A stretch of DNA of 64,000 bases from Clostridiales bacterium (GCA_020063565.1 JAICDB010000007.1:62001-126000), one strand, 5' to 3'; positions 23,052-31,908 are shown, numbered from the stretch's first letter. The notes: generated by a model not told the origin, from the sequence alone. A program made the numbers and translations.

Positions 23052-23501
23052 TTATGGTGCATGATTCCTTAGTTTCTCTAATGTGTTGTAGATAGGCCAG
23101 TGGTCAGCAGCCAGCTTTTGGGCAGCCCAGAGGCCGGCAACGTGAGCGTCCCCGGGGTTAGTAGTTATAAAGGGCGAACCTGTACCGGAATTCTGCCAAT
23201 CCGAAATTCTGGAACATTTCTTGTCTGTACCAGGTATCGGAACATGAATAACGGGAATTGAAGTAATTGATGTAAGTAGAGAAATCAAGTAAGGCTGGTC
23301 ACTTTCTCCCGCTATTATTACCTCAACCCCTTTTCTTTCCGCGCTCATGGCATAGATATGTAGTTTTTCCAAAGGGTCCGGGTAATCAGACAGGACAATT
23401 ACTTCAGTGGGCACATTTACTTCCACCAAAACATCCTGTGCCAGTTCAAGCACCGCCAGATCCGATCGGTTACCCGCAATAATACCTGCTAAAACTTTCA
23501 C
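23052..23501 (-). CDS. PurE-like (AIR carboxylase fold) protein with altered active site
   Basis: This 149-aa protein follows the fold pattern of PurE: MKVLAGIIAGNRSDLAVLEL at the start, EVIVLSDYPDP where PurE has the SAHRTP loop, KGVEVIIAGESDQPYLISLL where PurE has the AGGAAHLPG loop, and DAHVAGLWAAQKLA near the end. The PurE catalytic His of the AHRTP motif is replaced, and the GSxSD phosphate motif reads GNRSD, so normal N5-CAIR mutase activity is doubtful. Start set at the GTG at 23501; the GTG at 23513 overlaps its own ribosome site. It lies 53 bp upstream of the biotin carboxylase gene, behind a candidate attenuator. Confidence 0.7.
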   Translation of the reverse strand: MKVLAGIIAGNRSDLAVLELAQDVLVEVNVPTEVIVLSDYPDPLEKLHIYAMSAERKGVEVIIAGESDQPYLISLLTSITSIPVIHVPIPGTDKKCSRISDWQNSGTGSPFITTNPGDAHVAGLWAAQKLAADHWPIYNTLEKLRNHAP

Positions 23502-23544
23502 TTTTATAAACACCTCCGGAGCCTACAGAACTAAATTTGTGCTT

Positions 23545-23591
23545 AAAAAAACCAACGCCAAAAACTAAATTACACGTTGGCCACTAATTTA
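23545..23591 (-). promoter_or_regulatory. Candidate transcription attenuator before the PurE-like gene
   Basis: Minus-strand reading: arms TAAATTA and TAATTTA (23585-23591, 23566-23572) can pair around a loop that contains CCAACG. Alternatively, CCAACG (23575-23580) pairs with CGTTGG (23552-23557), followed by seven T (23545-23551), making a terminator. The two hairpins exclude each other. The element lies about 45 bp before the PurE-like start, and no gene in this direction lies upstream of it to terminate. Confidence 0.6.
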
Positions 23592-23762
23592 TTATTTCAA
23601 TTGTTAGCTGTTTTTATTACCTAGTACTAAAATAAATTATAACTAATTCACCAGCTTCTGTCAATAGATTGCATATATGTATACAAAATACGTTTCACGC
23701 ATATTTTTTCCTATTATAGAAATACTATCTAAAATAGAACACCTCTATAGGGAATGGTAATT

Positions 23763-25373
23763 ATGCTGCGTTTCTTAGCCAAGAAATTACATTTTTTACA
23801 GTTACTTAGCCAAAATAGCGAAGATAAACAGGAATCTAAATCACGGGAATCATCTCAAACCAGTCTTTCTCGTGATATAACACAAAACCTGAAAGTTCTT
23901 AAAGATATTTTAGGCCCAAGTAATGATATCAATATCCGCGAGTTCAGCTTCGGATATGAGGAGAAAGTAGATGCAGCCATTATTTTTGTAGATGGCATGG
24001 TGGAAAAAACTACAATAAATGAAAGTATCATCAAGCCTTTAATGTATGACAGCCACCTCTTTACTCCCAAAGAATCACAGACCATTACAACCAGTATTGA
24101 TCTGATCCAGAGGTCAATGATTTCCGTTGGGGATGTAAAAAAAGTCGACTCTTTTGATGAGCTAGTTGATGACTGTTTATACGGAGATACTGTTTTGTTA
24201 ATTGACGGTTCCCACGAGGCTCTGGTTATTAGTACCAAGGGTTGGGAATCTCGCGGCGTACAGGAACCGAAAACCGAAGCTGTTGTCAGGGGGCCCCGTG
24301 AAGGCTTCACAGAGACTTTGCGCACCAACACAACCCTCTTACGACGTAAGATTAGGGACCCTAATTTTATCTTTGAATCAATGCAACTGGGTCAAAGAAC
24401 AAAAACTTCTGTTTGTTTAGCTTATATCAAAGGAATAGTCAACCCCAAACTTGTAGAAGAAGTTAGGCGCCGCCTAAAAAGGATAAAAACAGATGCCATC
24501 CTGGAATCAGGTTATATTGAAGAATTTATTGAAGATGCTCCTTTTTCTCCCTTTGCCACCGTTGCCAACAGCGAAAAACCCGATGTGATTGCAGCCAAAC
24601 TACTGGAAGGCAGGGTAGCCATCCTGGTTGACGGTACTCCCATGGTACTAACGGTACCAATGCTTTTTATCGAAAGTTTTCAATCAGCAGAAGACTATTA
24701 TTCCCGGCCTTATTATGCCAGTTTAATTAGAACGCTGCGATTTATTGCTTACACAATCACTATCCTGGCTCCGGCAGTATATGTAGCGCTAACCACATAC
24801 CACCAGGAGTCGATTCCTACCCCGCTGCTGATTACCATGGCGGCTGCAAGAGAAGGTACTCCTTTTCCTGCAATTGTTGAAGCACTTATGATGGGAACAA
24901 TTTATGAAATCCTGTGGGAAGCAGGTATACGCCTTCCCCGCCCGGTCGGCTCAGCAATAAGCATTGTGGGAGCTCTGGTCATCGGTGAGTCTGCCGTATC
25001 TGCCGGACTAATAGGCGCCCCAATGGTCATTGTGGTTGCTTTAACAGCTATTACTTCCTTTGTGGTTCCGGCCCAGTCCGACACGGCAACTATGCTGCGA
25101 TTTGTCCTTACTGTCTTTGCCTCAGTTCTGGGCGCCTTCGGGATTATGATTGTATTACTGGGAGTTTTAATTCACCTCTCAGCTTTAAGGTCCTTTGGAA
25201 CTCCCTACTTTTCACCTTTAGCGCCCTTAAGTCCCCGTGACTTGAAAGATGTCTTCGCCAGAGTCCCTTTGTGGGCCATGTTTACCCGTCCCAGAACCAT
25301 CGGCTGGCATGACCCGCAAAGGCAGGAATTCAGACTAGATCCCCACCCGCCCCCGGAAGAATCGGAAAAATAA
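23763..25373 (+). CDS. Spore germination protein, GerA/GerKA family (A subunit)
   Basis: The 536-aa membrane protein is the A subunit of a nutrient germinant receptor. Its hydrophilic N-terminal domain (to about residue 300) has family motifs such as GPREGFTETLRTNTTLLRRK. About five membrane helices follow (residues 320-480), then a cytoplasmic tail with APLSPRDLKD. The receptor sits in the inner spore membrane and triggers germination. The ATG at 23763 is preferred because the ATG at 23754 sits directly against its ribosome site. It is the first gene of a four-gene operon. Confidence 0.93.
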   Translation: MLRFLAKKLHFLQLLSQNSEDKQESKSRESSQTSLSRDITQNLKVLKDILGPSNDINIREFSFGYEEKVDAAIIFVDGMVEKTTINESIIKPLMYDSHLFTPKESQTITTSIDLIQRSMISVGDVKKVDSFDELVDDCLYGDTVLLIDGSHEALVISTKGWESRGVQEPKTEAVVRGPREGFTETLRTNTTLLRRKIRDPNFIFESMQLGQRTKTSVCLAYIKGIVNPKLVEEVRRRLKRIKTDAILESGYIEEFIEDAPFSPFATVANSEKPDVIAAKLLEGRVAILVDGTPMVLTVPMLFIESFQSAEDYYSRPYYASLIRTLRFIAYTITILAPAVYVALTTYHQESIPTPLLITMAAAREGTPFPAIVEALMMGTIYEILWEAGIRLPRPVGSAISIVGALVIGESAVSAGLIGAPMVIVVALTAITSFVVPAQSDTATMLRFVLTVFASVLGAFGIMIVLLGVLIHLSALRSFGTPYFSPLAPLSPRDLKDVFARVPLWAMFTRPRTIGWHDPQRQEFRLDPHPPPEESEK

Positions 25374-25396
25374 AGAAGTGTTGCGAGGTGCAATAT

Positions 25397-26566
25397 ATGC
25401 CAAAGCGTAGAAAAATACTATTTAAGTTAATAATTTTTATTATCTTCATTCTTAGTATAGCCGGCTGCTGGAACCGGCGGGAACTGGATACTCTGGCAAT
25501 TGTATTCGGTGTGGGAATAGATAAGGCTAAGAAACCGGGCAATATTGAGATAACAGCTCAGGTCATTAAACCGGGCGAGATGAAAAGTCCTCAAGGAGGC
25601 AGCGGTGGCGGCGGTGAAAAGCCTTACTGGAACCTGACCAGCAGCGGAAAAACTATTTTCAGTGCAGTTAGAGAATTTACTCATAAATCCAATCGTAAGC
25701 TGTATTTCCCACATAATGAAATTATTATCTTTAGCGAAGACATCGCTAAAGAAGGAATCAGAAAATATATGGATTTCTTTATCCGTGACCCTGAAATTCG
25801 CCGCCTAGTGTGGGTTCTGGTTGCCAAAGGTAATGCAAGTGAAGTTTTGGAAACAAAAGCGATTCTGGAAAAAGTACCGGCAAGAAATATCGCCCAGTTA
25901 ATTGAAGCCAGGGCTGCCACGTCTCAGGCAAGCGCCGTTAGGCTCCAGGAATTTTTAACTCGTTTGATGAGTAAAACCACTGCACCCATAGCCTCTGTTA
26001 TTGAAATTACGCGTGAGAAAAAAGAAAAAATAGCTCGCCTTATAGGAACAGCAGTATTTAAAGACGATAAATTGGTAGGTTATTTAAACAAGTCGGAAAC
26101 AAGAGGCCTTCTCTGGGTCATCGGTGAAGTAAAAAGCGGCATTATAGTGGTTAAATCTCCCGGTGGTAACGGTGAAGTAAGTTTGGAAATCATTTGCGCC
26201 AGCAGTAAAATTATTCCGGAAATAAAGGATAATAATATCCACATCAGGGTTGAAATCACTGAAGAAGGAAATCTGGGGGAGCAAACGTCCGCTGAAGACC
26301 TAACATCACTACCAGCATGGACAGTCCTGGAAAGACGCCAGTCCGAAGCCATCCACAATGAAGTAAGAAGAGCTTTGAAAAAAGCTCAGGAGCTGAACAC
26401 AGATATTTTTGCTTTTGGAGAAGCTGTCCATAGAAAATACCCTGAACTCTGGAAAGACATAGAAAATAGATGGGATGAGTATTTCCCAAATATTGAAGTA
26501 ACTATCAACGTAAATGCTAAATTGCGCAGGTCAGGCATGACAACAAAACCGCCAAAACCGGAATAG
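25397..26566 (+). CDS. Spore germination lipoprotein, Ger(x)C family (C subunit)
   Basis: The 389-aa protein has a lipobox signal (ILSIAGCWNRREL), and its mature sequence starts with the strongly conserved CWNRRELDTLAIVFGVGIDK. The rest follows the GerC domain pattern, with a Gly-rich insert (GGSGGGGEK) near residue 75. It is the lipid-anchored C subunit of the germinant receptor. The ATG at 25397 has GAGGTG 6 nt upstream. It follows the A-subunit gene by 23 bp. Confidence 0.92.
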   Translation: MPKRRKILFKLIIFIIFILSIAGCWNRRELDTLAIVFGVGIDKAKKPGNIEITAQVIKPGEMKSPQGGSGGGGEKPYWNLTSSGKTIFSAVREFTHKSNRKLYFPHNEIIIFSEDIAKEGIRKYMDFFIRDPEIRRLVWVLVAKGNASEVLETKAILEKVPARNIAQLIEARAATSQASAVRLQEFLTRLMSKTTAPIASVIEITREKKEKIARLIGTAVFKDDKLVGYLNKSETRGLLWVIGEVKSGIIVVKSPGGNGEVSLEIICASSKIIPEIKDNNIHIRVEITEEGNLGEQTSAEDLTSLPAWTVLERRQSEAIHNEVRRALKKAQELNTDIFAFGEAVHRKYPELWKDIENRWDEYFPNIEVTINVNAKLRRSGMTTKPPKPE

Positions 26567-26577
26567 GAGTTGTAGTT

Positions 26578-27663
26578 ATGAAGCTTGAAGGAGGCAAAAT
26601 ATCCAGTTCTCATTTAACTTTTTTAATGATTGGCTTTATGATAGGGTCCAGCTTAATCTTTATCCCCGGGCAAACCGCCGGGCATGATGCCTGGCTGGCA
26701 ATTTTGGCTGGACTGGCTGAAGGCCTGGTTTTTGCTGTTATTTATACGACTCTGGCCATGCGGTTTGCCGGTAAAACTTTAGTGCAATTCAATGACATCG
26801 TCTACGGCCCTTATCTGGGAAAGGCAATTTCCATTGCCTACCTGTGGTATTTTTTTCATCTGGCCAGCTTAGTTTTAAGAAGCTTTGGGGACTTTTTTAC
26901 AGCAATAATATTTCCGGAAACTCCCATGATTGTGTTTATAGTTCTAACTGCCTTAATCTGTGCTACGGCAGTACGAAACGGATTGGAAGTAATAACGAGA
27001 TGCGGTTTAATATTGGTAGTTACCATGTCTCTTGCAGTCTTAACTACAACAATTTTACTGTTTAAAGATATGAAGTTAACCAACTTTTTACCTGTTTTTG
27101 ACATTCCTTTAAAGGATTTTATCAAGGCCAGTCATTCTGCTGCAACCTTTCCCTTTGGCGAAACTGTAGCCTTTCTGATGGTTATTTGCTTTTTAGAAAA
27201 TGTCAAATTCGCAAAATCCTCCGCTATAAAGGCATTGATTATTACCGGTTTACTCTTGGTTATGGCTTCAGTACGAAGTATAGGCGTCCTGGGGGTTACT
27301 GCTCCCATCCATACCTATCCTTCCTTCCAGGCAGTACGCTTAATTAATATAGGAAACATATTAACCAGACTTGAAATCATAGTGGTCGGTAATCTATTAG
27401 CCATGGGATTTTTAAAGATTTCCGTTCTCTACTATGGAACGGTGCTGGGTACGGCGCAGCTTTTAAAACTGCGTTCCTACCTACCCCTGGTACTACCCAT
27501 TGGCGCCATGCTGGTAAGCTTTAGTATCCTGCAGTTTGACAGTGTAATAGAAAATATATTTTTTACCTTTGAGATCTACCCTTACTACGTTATTCCTTTT
27601 CAAATCGGGCTCCCTCTCCTTTCACTCATTATAGCTATTGTACGGGGACTACCCAAAGATTAG
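26578..27663 (+). CDS. Spore germination permease, GerB family (B subunit)
   Basis: The 361-aa protein has ten predicted membrane segments of the amino-acid-permease-like endospore germination family. Its opening is KISSSHLTFLMIGFMIGSS, with the typical GQTAGHDAW loop near residue 40. The B subunit forms the germinant-binding part of the receptor. Gene order A-C-B is common in clostridia. The start follows AGGAGTTGTAGTT. Confidence 0.92.
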   Translation: MKLEGGKISSSHLTFLMIGFMIGSSLIFIPGQTAGHDAWLAILAGLAEGLVFAVIYTTLAMRFAGKTLVQFNDIVYGPYLGKAISIAYLWYFFHLASLVLRSFGDFFTAIIFPETPMIVFIVLTALICATAVRNGLEVITRCGLILVVTMSLAVLTTTILLFKDMKLTNFLPVFDIPLKDFIKASHSAATFPFGETVAFLMVICFLENVKFAKSSAIKALIITGLLLVMASVRSIGVLGVTAPIHTYPSFQAVRLINIGNILTRLEIIVVGNLLAMGFLKISVLYYGTVLGTAQLLKLRSYLPLVLPIGAMLVSFSILQFDSVIENIFFTFEIYPYYVIPFQIGLPLLSLIIAIVRGLPKD

Positions 27664-27677
27664 AAAGGAGAATACAA

Positions 27678-27893
27678 GTGATAGCCCTGTTGATTATAGC
27701 TTTTATAGGTATAGCATTATTTGAAATTCCAGACCTGATTCAAAGAAAACGCTGGCGCGAACTGCTAGTTTTTTTGGTATTTTTGCTTTTTGCCTTTATA
27801 GTAAGTCTTTTACAGGTTTTAGAAATTAAATTGCCCAACCCTGTAAAAGGCATCGAATTTCTTGTAAAATATCTTCTATCAGTAGTAGGGTAA
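27678..27893 (+). CDS. Small two-helix membrane protein of the ger operon
   Basis: The 71-aa protein has two hydrophobic helices (residues 1-18 and 30-48) around a basic loop (QRKRWRELL). A GTG start at 27678 follows AAAGGAGAA, 14 bp after the gerB stop, so it belongs to the operon. Small membrane proteins are known as extra subunits (D subunits) of some germinant receptors; whether this is one is an inference from position. Confidence 0.7.
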   Translation: MIALLIIAFIGIALFEIPDLIQRKRWRELLVFLVFLLFAFIVSLLQVLEIKLPNPVKGIEFLVKYLLSVVG

Positions 27894-27920
27894 GAAGGAA
27901 ATATGACAAATTTTATTTGC

Positions 27921-28379
27921 TTATATTTTAAATGGATTGGGCCCAAATTCCTCAATTAGCGAAACATACTTCGCTAACCTTTCACTTAATATATTGCTTG
28001 GGTGGGTAAATTGTCTTGTGTATTTTACATTGCTAATAGCGAGCTCAATAATATCTATGCAATGCTTATCGGCAATGTCAGATTTTTCATATACCCAGGC
28101 ACATTGCTCTCTTATATTTGCAATCTCTACAGGTACATCAAAGAGTGCTTTTATCCTTCTTTCCATAACAAGTGGAGAACAGCCTGCGAATACTACAGGG
28201 TTTACGGAGTCACCAAAAGGAAGCACAAACTCCTTCGTATCCCTTATTTCATCACAAAAATTGCTATGAATAATTACCCGGTGTCCCTTTTTCTGAAAGT
28301 GTTTCTTTATCCCGGGCAAATCCATTTTATCCCCCAAGCATTCTTTATGACCACAAATCAAGATATTGACTTTCTGCAT
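27921..28379 (-). CDS. Stand-alone HdrA-like N-terminal domain protein
   Basis: The 152-aa protein resembles the N-terminal domain of heterodisulfide reductase HdrA without the flavin domain: VVFAGCSPLVMERRI, then VEIANIREQCAWVYE, parallel to the same stretches in its upstream neighbour. It holds a few cysteines but no CX2CX2CX3C ferredoxin motif. ATG at 28379 behind AAGGGGGA, 12 bp after the neighbour stop, last gene of the Apr-like operon. Its role is unknown; it may be a docking subunit. Confidence 0.6.
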   Translation of the reverse strand: MQKVNILICGHKECLGDKMDLPGIKKHFQKKGHRVIIHSNFCDEIRDTKEFVLPFGDSVNPVVFAGCSPLVMERRIKALFDVPVEIANIREQCAWVYEKSDIADKHCIDIIELAISNVKYTRQFTHPSNILSERLAKYVSLIEEFGPNPFKI

Positions 28380-28391
28380 TTTTAATCCCCC

Positions 28392-29579
28392 TTAACCAGC
28401 CAGAATGGAGTCTAGAGCCGCAAGGATTTTTTCATCACTCCAATTTGGCAACTCTATGGCTCCGGGCCTACAAACCCCCGCACAGTTGCCACAACCGCGA
28501 CAAGCACTGCTATAGACTTCATACTTACCGTCCGGAGATACTTGAATTGCTCCGTACGGGCAAACCTCCAGGCACTGTCCGCACCCGGTGCACCTTTCCT
28601 GAGCAATACCTGCCGGGGCCACAAAGCCTTCTCCAAGTGAGATGTAAGTCAATCTTTCTTTTTCCAAAAATTCCTCTTCCAAGCTCTGCTGACAGTTTTC
28701 AATTCTACATGTGGCAAGCTCATTTCCTTTCCTACGCTGGCACTGGCTGGCGTTACATCCCGCTACCAGTATTCCGTCCAATCCTTCCGCAATTGCATCA
28801 TTAACCATAATCATATTAACCGCACCTGTGCACGGTACTTTAATTATATATATATTGGGAGAATACTTTTCTCCTACCTGGCCCATTACATCCGCCTCTT
28901 CATAGGCAAATTCACAGAACATGCCTACTACAGCCGGAGAGTCCGCTTTGGCTACGGGCTTAAGCATGGCACTTATTTCCTCCAGCCTGAACTCGGGTAG
29001 GGAAATAACTCCAAGGGGGCAACCCCCGACGCAAATTCCACATTTCTGGCAGAGGTCGGGGTTAACCTGCGGGTAACCGTCCTTTTCCCGTAAACTAATT
29101 GCATTGTTAGGACACTCTTCAACACAGCGCTTACATTTATCACACTTGATTTCATTAATATGTGCGCAGTTAAGATTCCAGTTGCCTACATCCTTGGACT
29201 TGGCCACCCTGGCAACTCCCATTTTTAAAAGTATAACGGCCTTTTTGGTAGCGCTTTCGCTATCGTGGACCCAGGCACACTGTTCACGCAAATTAACAAC
29301 TTCCATATGCTGTTTTGGCATATGGAAGTCAGCGGCATAAACTTTAAAAATTGCCCCTTTAGCAAGCGGAGAGCAGGCCGCTACAACCAGCCTGTCAACT
29401 TCCTCTTGAGCTGCCAGCTCTGCAATTGCCTCTTTCCCCCGGGGACTGCAGGCCATGTTAACCTTAATTACTGCATGGACATTTTTATTTTTTGCTATTT
29501 TTTCACTCAGTGTATTGAAATCGATTGTACTGTCAATATGGGAGTTGCAGCGGCACAAAACTACTCCTACTTTGGACAA
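28392..29579 (-). CDS. Iron-sulfur protein: HdrA N-domain, ferredoxin, MvhD domain, ferredoxin
   Basis: The 395-aa protein has four parts. Residues 1-125 resemble the HdrA N-terminal domain (VVAACSPLAKGAIF, VVNLREQCAWVHD). Residues about 140-190 hold two 4Fe-4S motifs (CDKCKRCVEECP, CQKCGICVGGCP). Residues about 205-330 are an MvhD/FlpD-type domain (FCEFAYEEADVMG, CTGAVN, AGCNASQCQRRKGN). Residues about 340-380 hold two more clusters (CTGCGQCLEVCP, CRGCGNCAGVCR). The FAD domain of HdrA or QmoA/B is absent. It likely carries electrons to or from the AprA/AprB-like pair encoded just upstream (11 bp). TTG start behind AGGAGG. Confidence 0.82.
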   Translation of the reverse strand: MSKVGVVLCRCNSHIDSTIDFNTLSEKIAKNKNVHAVIKVNMACSPRGKEAIAELAAQEEVDRLVVAACSPLAKGAIFKVYAADFHMPKQHMEVVNLREQCAWVHDSESATKKAVILLKMGVARVAKSKDVGNWNLNCAHINEIKCDKCKRCVEECPNNAISLREKDGYPQVNPDLCQKCGICVGGCPLGVISLPEFRLEEISAMLKPVAKADSPAVVGMFCEFAYEEADVMGQVGEKYSPNIYIIKVPCTGAVNMIMVNDAIAEGLDGILVAGCNASQCQRRKGNELATCRIENCQQSLEEEFLEKERLTYISLGEGFVAPAGIAQERCTGCGQCLEVCPYGAIQVSPDGKYEVYSSACRGCGNCAGVCRPGAIELPNWSDEKILAALDSILAG

Positions 29580-29590
29580 TTTGCTACCTC

Positions 29591-29911
29591 CTAATCGTTA
29601 CGTGTTTTCACAACAAATCTCTCCACCTTACCATTGATATCAACACAGGTCCACATAATTTTATTGGTGCCTACCCTCGGAATCAATTTGGCGGGGTAAT
29701 ACCCTAACTGGTAAGGCAATCTTGTTTCTATGGCTCCCTGGGGGCAGATTTTCGTACAGCACATGCAGTCCCAGCAATCTCCGGCATCCCTGCACATGGC
29801 TTTTCCGTCTTCGTTTAAAGTCATTAAATCTCCAGGGCAGACCTGCTCGCATAATGGTTCTTCTTCAGCTTTACATCCATCACATTTTGTTAAATTTATT
29901 TTTGGAGGCAT
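29591..29911 (-). CDS. AprB-like ferredoxin subunit
   Basis: The 106-aa protein has two 4Fe-4S motifs with the long first spacing typical of AprB: CDGCKAEEEPLCEQVCP and CWDCMCCTKICPQGAIE, followed by a C-terminal strand segment (NKIMWTCVDINGKVERF). Sulfate-reducer AprB is about 150 aa, so the C-terminal tail that wraps AprA is shorter here. It would pass electrons between the AprA-like flavoprotein and the Hdr/Mvh-like protein. It starts 27 bp after the aprA-like gene. Confidence 0.78.
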   Translation of the reverse strand: MPPKINLTKCDGCKAEEEPLCEQVCPGDLMTLNEDGKAMCRDAGDCWDCMCCTKICPQGAIETRLPYQLGYYPAKLIPRVGTNKIMWTCVDINGKVERFVVKTRND

Positions 29912-29938
29912 ATCTAAGTCACTCCCCTATCGTAAATT

Positions 29939-31711
29939 TTAATTAGGCTTTAGCCTGTCTCCTGGTACAATTTGTTTATATTCCCTGGTAAAGACTTCGA
30001 TTTTTCCTGTTTCGGGATTTTTCCTTGAGTTAACGAAGCAGTCAAACTCTTGATCGTTCTTTTCAGGATAATCCGTTCTTGTCTGCCAACCGGGCCACCT
30101 TGTTTCCTTTCTGTACATCAAATGGTAAATCAATACTTCTGCTACATCCAGCCTGTCAATTACTTCATGGGCACTCATTAGTTCATGCAGGTCGTTAGCT
30201 ACAAGATATTTCACCTGGTCCTGAAGAATTTTGATATGTTTCAGTGCATACTGCAATTGTTCCTCACTCATCCGGAAGAACTGATGGACACCGCCAGCAT
30301 ATTCATCCATCAGCCTCTGCATTCTTTCTTCCATCTCTTTGGGCTTAATTCCTTCACCTTCATTAATCATTCTAAAGAGAGGGGCATATACTCTTTCCTT
30401 CTCAGCTTCGATTTGGGATTCGTCAATTTCGATATCATCTTCCAGTTTCGCTATATATTCAACTGCTCCCCGTGCAGCCAGAAGTCCTTCTGCAGCACAG
30501 CCGCCTACAAATTTATTGGGAACACCTCCTGCCACGTCACCGCAGGCAAATAAACCGGGAATTGTAGTACTCCAATCCTCGGAATTGAGCCAGTACCCGC
30601 TTGCAGTATGGCCTCCCACTATATAGGGGTCGTTGCCATAGATTTCGATGGGCTCTTTTTTCAGGTCCTGACCTCTGGCAGCAAGGAAAAGCACATAACT
30701 CGGTCTTTCATTGAGATAATCGGTTTTCATCTGTTTGATATCCTCATCGCTCATTTCCCTCGTATCCACAAAGCAGGGACCTCTACCTTCCATCCATTCT
30801 TCCATGGGAGCATTAGCCCTGATAAACCTTGGCGCGGCATCTCCTCCCATATCTGCATATCTCTTCTGGAGAATCTTCTCACCCTTTGCATTGATCATCG
30901 GTGTGCCGTAACCTACCGAAATGGTATCTATTGGGCCGTTAAAATCCTTGGTTCTGGTAGCACACCATCTCATTTCAAAGGTGGTCATTTCTGCCCCCGC
31001 CCTGATACCCATGGCATATCCTGCTCCTGTGTTGAAAGGACAGTACCACAGCTGGTGATGACTGCCGGAACCGTCATTTGTATAAGGTTTGTAGAGTCCG
31101 GCAGCTCCACCAGTAGCTATACAGGTAGCCTTTGCCTTAACCACATACATTTTGCCGTTTCTTACTCCGAAGCCCATAGCTCCCACTACCCTGCCGTCCT
31201 TTGTCAGATAATTGGTTGCTACGACCCTATTAAGTACTTCACAGCCATATTCCCTTACTTTTTCTGCAATAATGGGTTTCATGGACTCTCCCTGAATGGT
31301 GATATCCCACTTACCCCTATTGGCATACTCTTCGGTATCCTCGTCTTTCTTGATGGGCAGGCCCCATTCTTCCCATTCTTCCACCGGCTTGTTTAGGTTT
31401 TCAGCTACCTTGATTGCAAGATCCTCTCTCAGGAGCCCGCCTGCCTGAGACCTGCTCCATTTTATAAAGTCCTCTATTGTTTTACCTTTTTTTAGATAAG
31501 TATTGATAGCATCCATACCTGCTGCCAGACAACCGCTTCGGTCGATATGCGCTTTTTCCAGTAATGTAACCTTTAAATCGGGATTTTTTCTTTTAGCTTC
31601 AATTGCTGCAAAGCAACCTGCATTTCCGGCGCCTATAATTAAAAAGTCTGTTTCATGGACTACTACCTCAATATCTTCGATAGTTTTGGGTAATTTCTTG
31701 TCAGCACACAT
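29939..31711 (-). CDS. AprA-like FAD oxidoreductase (adenylylsulfate reductase alpha family)
   Basis: This 590-aa flavoprotein of the fumarate reductase/AprA superfamily has FLIIGAGNAGCFAAIEAKRK for FAD binding, the AprA-like HIDRSGCLAAGMDAINTY, ATGGAAGLY, and GGHTASGYWLNSEDWSTTIP with GLFACGDVAGG near the end. The stretch AGAEMTTFEMRWCATRTKDF lies where AprA has its substrate arginine. AprA interconverts APS and sulfite plus AMP. The best reading is an Apr-type enzyme because an AprB-like gene follows, but the protein is about 60 aa shorter than sulfate-reducer AprA and the gene order is A then B, so another substrate is possible. An ATG start follows GAGGGG. Confidence 0.75.
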   Translation of the reverse strand: MCADKKLPKTIEDIEVVVHETDFLIIGAGNAGCFAAIEAKRKNPDLKVTLLEKAHIDRSGCLAAGMDAINTYLKKGKTIEDFIKWSRSQAGGLLREDLAIKVAENLNKPVEEWEEWGLPIKKDEDTEEYANRGKWDITIQGESMKPIIAEKVREYGCEVLNRVVATNYLTKDGRVVGAMGFGVRNGKMYVVKAKATCIATGGAAGLYKPYTNDGSGSHHQLWYCPFNTGAGYAMGIRAGAEMTTFEMRWCATRTKDFNGPIDTISVGYGTPMINAKGEKILQKRYADMGGDAAPRFIRANAPMEEWMEGRGPCFVDTREMSDEDIKQMKTDYLNERPSYVLFLAARGQDLKKEPIEIYGNDPYIVGGHTASGYWLNSEDWSTTIPGLFACGDVAGGVPNKFVGGCAAEGLLAARGAVEYIAKLEDDIEIDESQIEAEKERVYAPLFRMINEGEGIKPKEMEERMQRLMDEYAGGVHQFFRMSEEQLQYALKHIKILQDQVKYLVANDLHELMSAHEVIDRLDVAEVLIYHLMYRKETRWPGWQTRTDYPEKNDQEFDCFVNSRKNPETGKIEVFTREYKQIVPGDRLKPN

Positions 31712-31835
31712 AATTAATTTTTCCCCTCGCCTTCATTAAGATATTTAACTAGTTTTATAAACATTTTAAATGCTTGTGTTGATTTTCACAGCTTGCTTCT
31801 TTACTAAATCGAGGTATTTTAAATTACATCAAAAA

Positions 31836-31851
31836 AGTCTTTCAGCCGACT
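31836..31851. promoter_or_regulatory. Candidate Crp/Fnr-type operator before the apr-like operon
   Basis: AGTC TTTCAGCC GACT, 16 bp, about 125 bp upstream of the aprA-like start. It has the same layout (GTC, 8 nt ending GCC, GAC) as the motifs at 33601 and 34436. Here flanking A and T runs extend it to a 9-bp inverted repeat, so it might also be a terminator. Confidence 0.5.
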
Positions 31852-31866
31852 TTTTTACAATTTAAA

Positions 31867-31899
31867 ATGAATCAAACACCTTTGGGGTGTTTGATTCAT
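31867..31899 (-). terminator. Terminator after the anion transporter gene
   Basis: Stem ATGAATCAAACACC / GGTGTTTGATTCAT with a short loop, followed by TTTT on the minus strand, 10 bp past the transporter stop. It separates the transporter from the apr-like genes, at least partly. Confidence 0.7.
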
Positions 31900-31908
31900 A
31901 CCTATTCT

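Noticed and set aside
23514-23640. Purine riboswitch before the PurE-like gene
   Set aside because: None of the conserved purine aptamer junction sequences are present; only the two competing hairpins are visible.
30608-31396. 262-aa frame on the + strand inside the AprA-like gene
   Set aside because: Pure antisense shadow of a conserved gene; no ribosome site and no recognisable domain.
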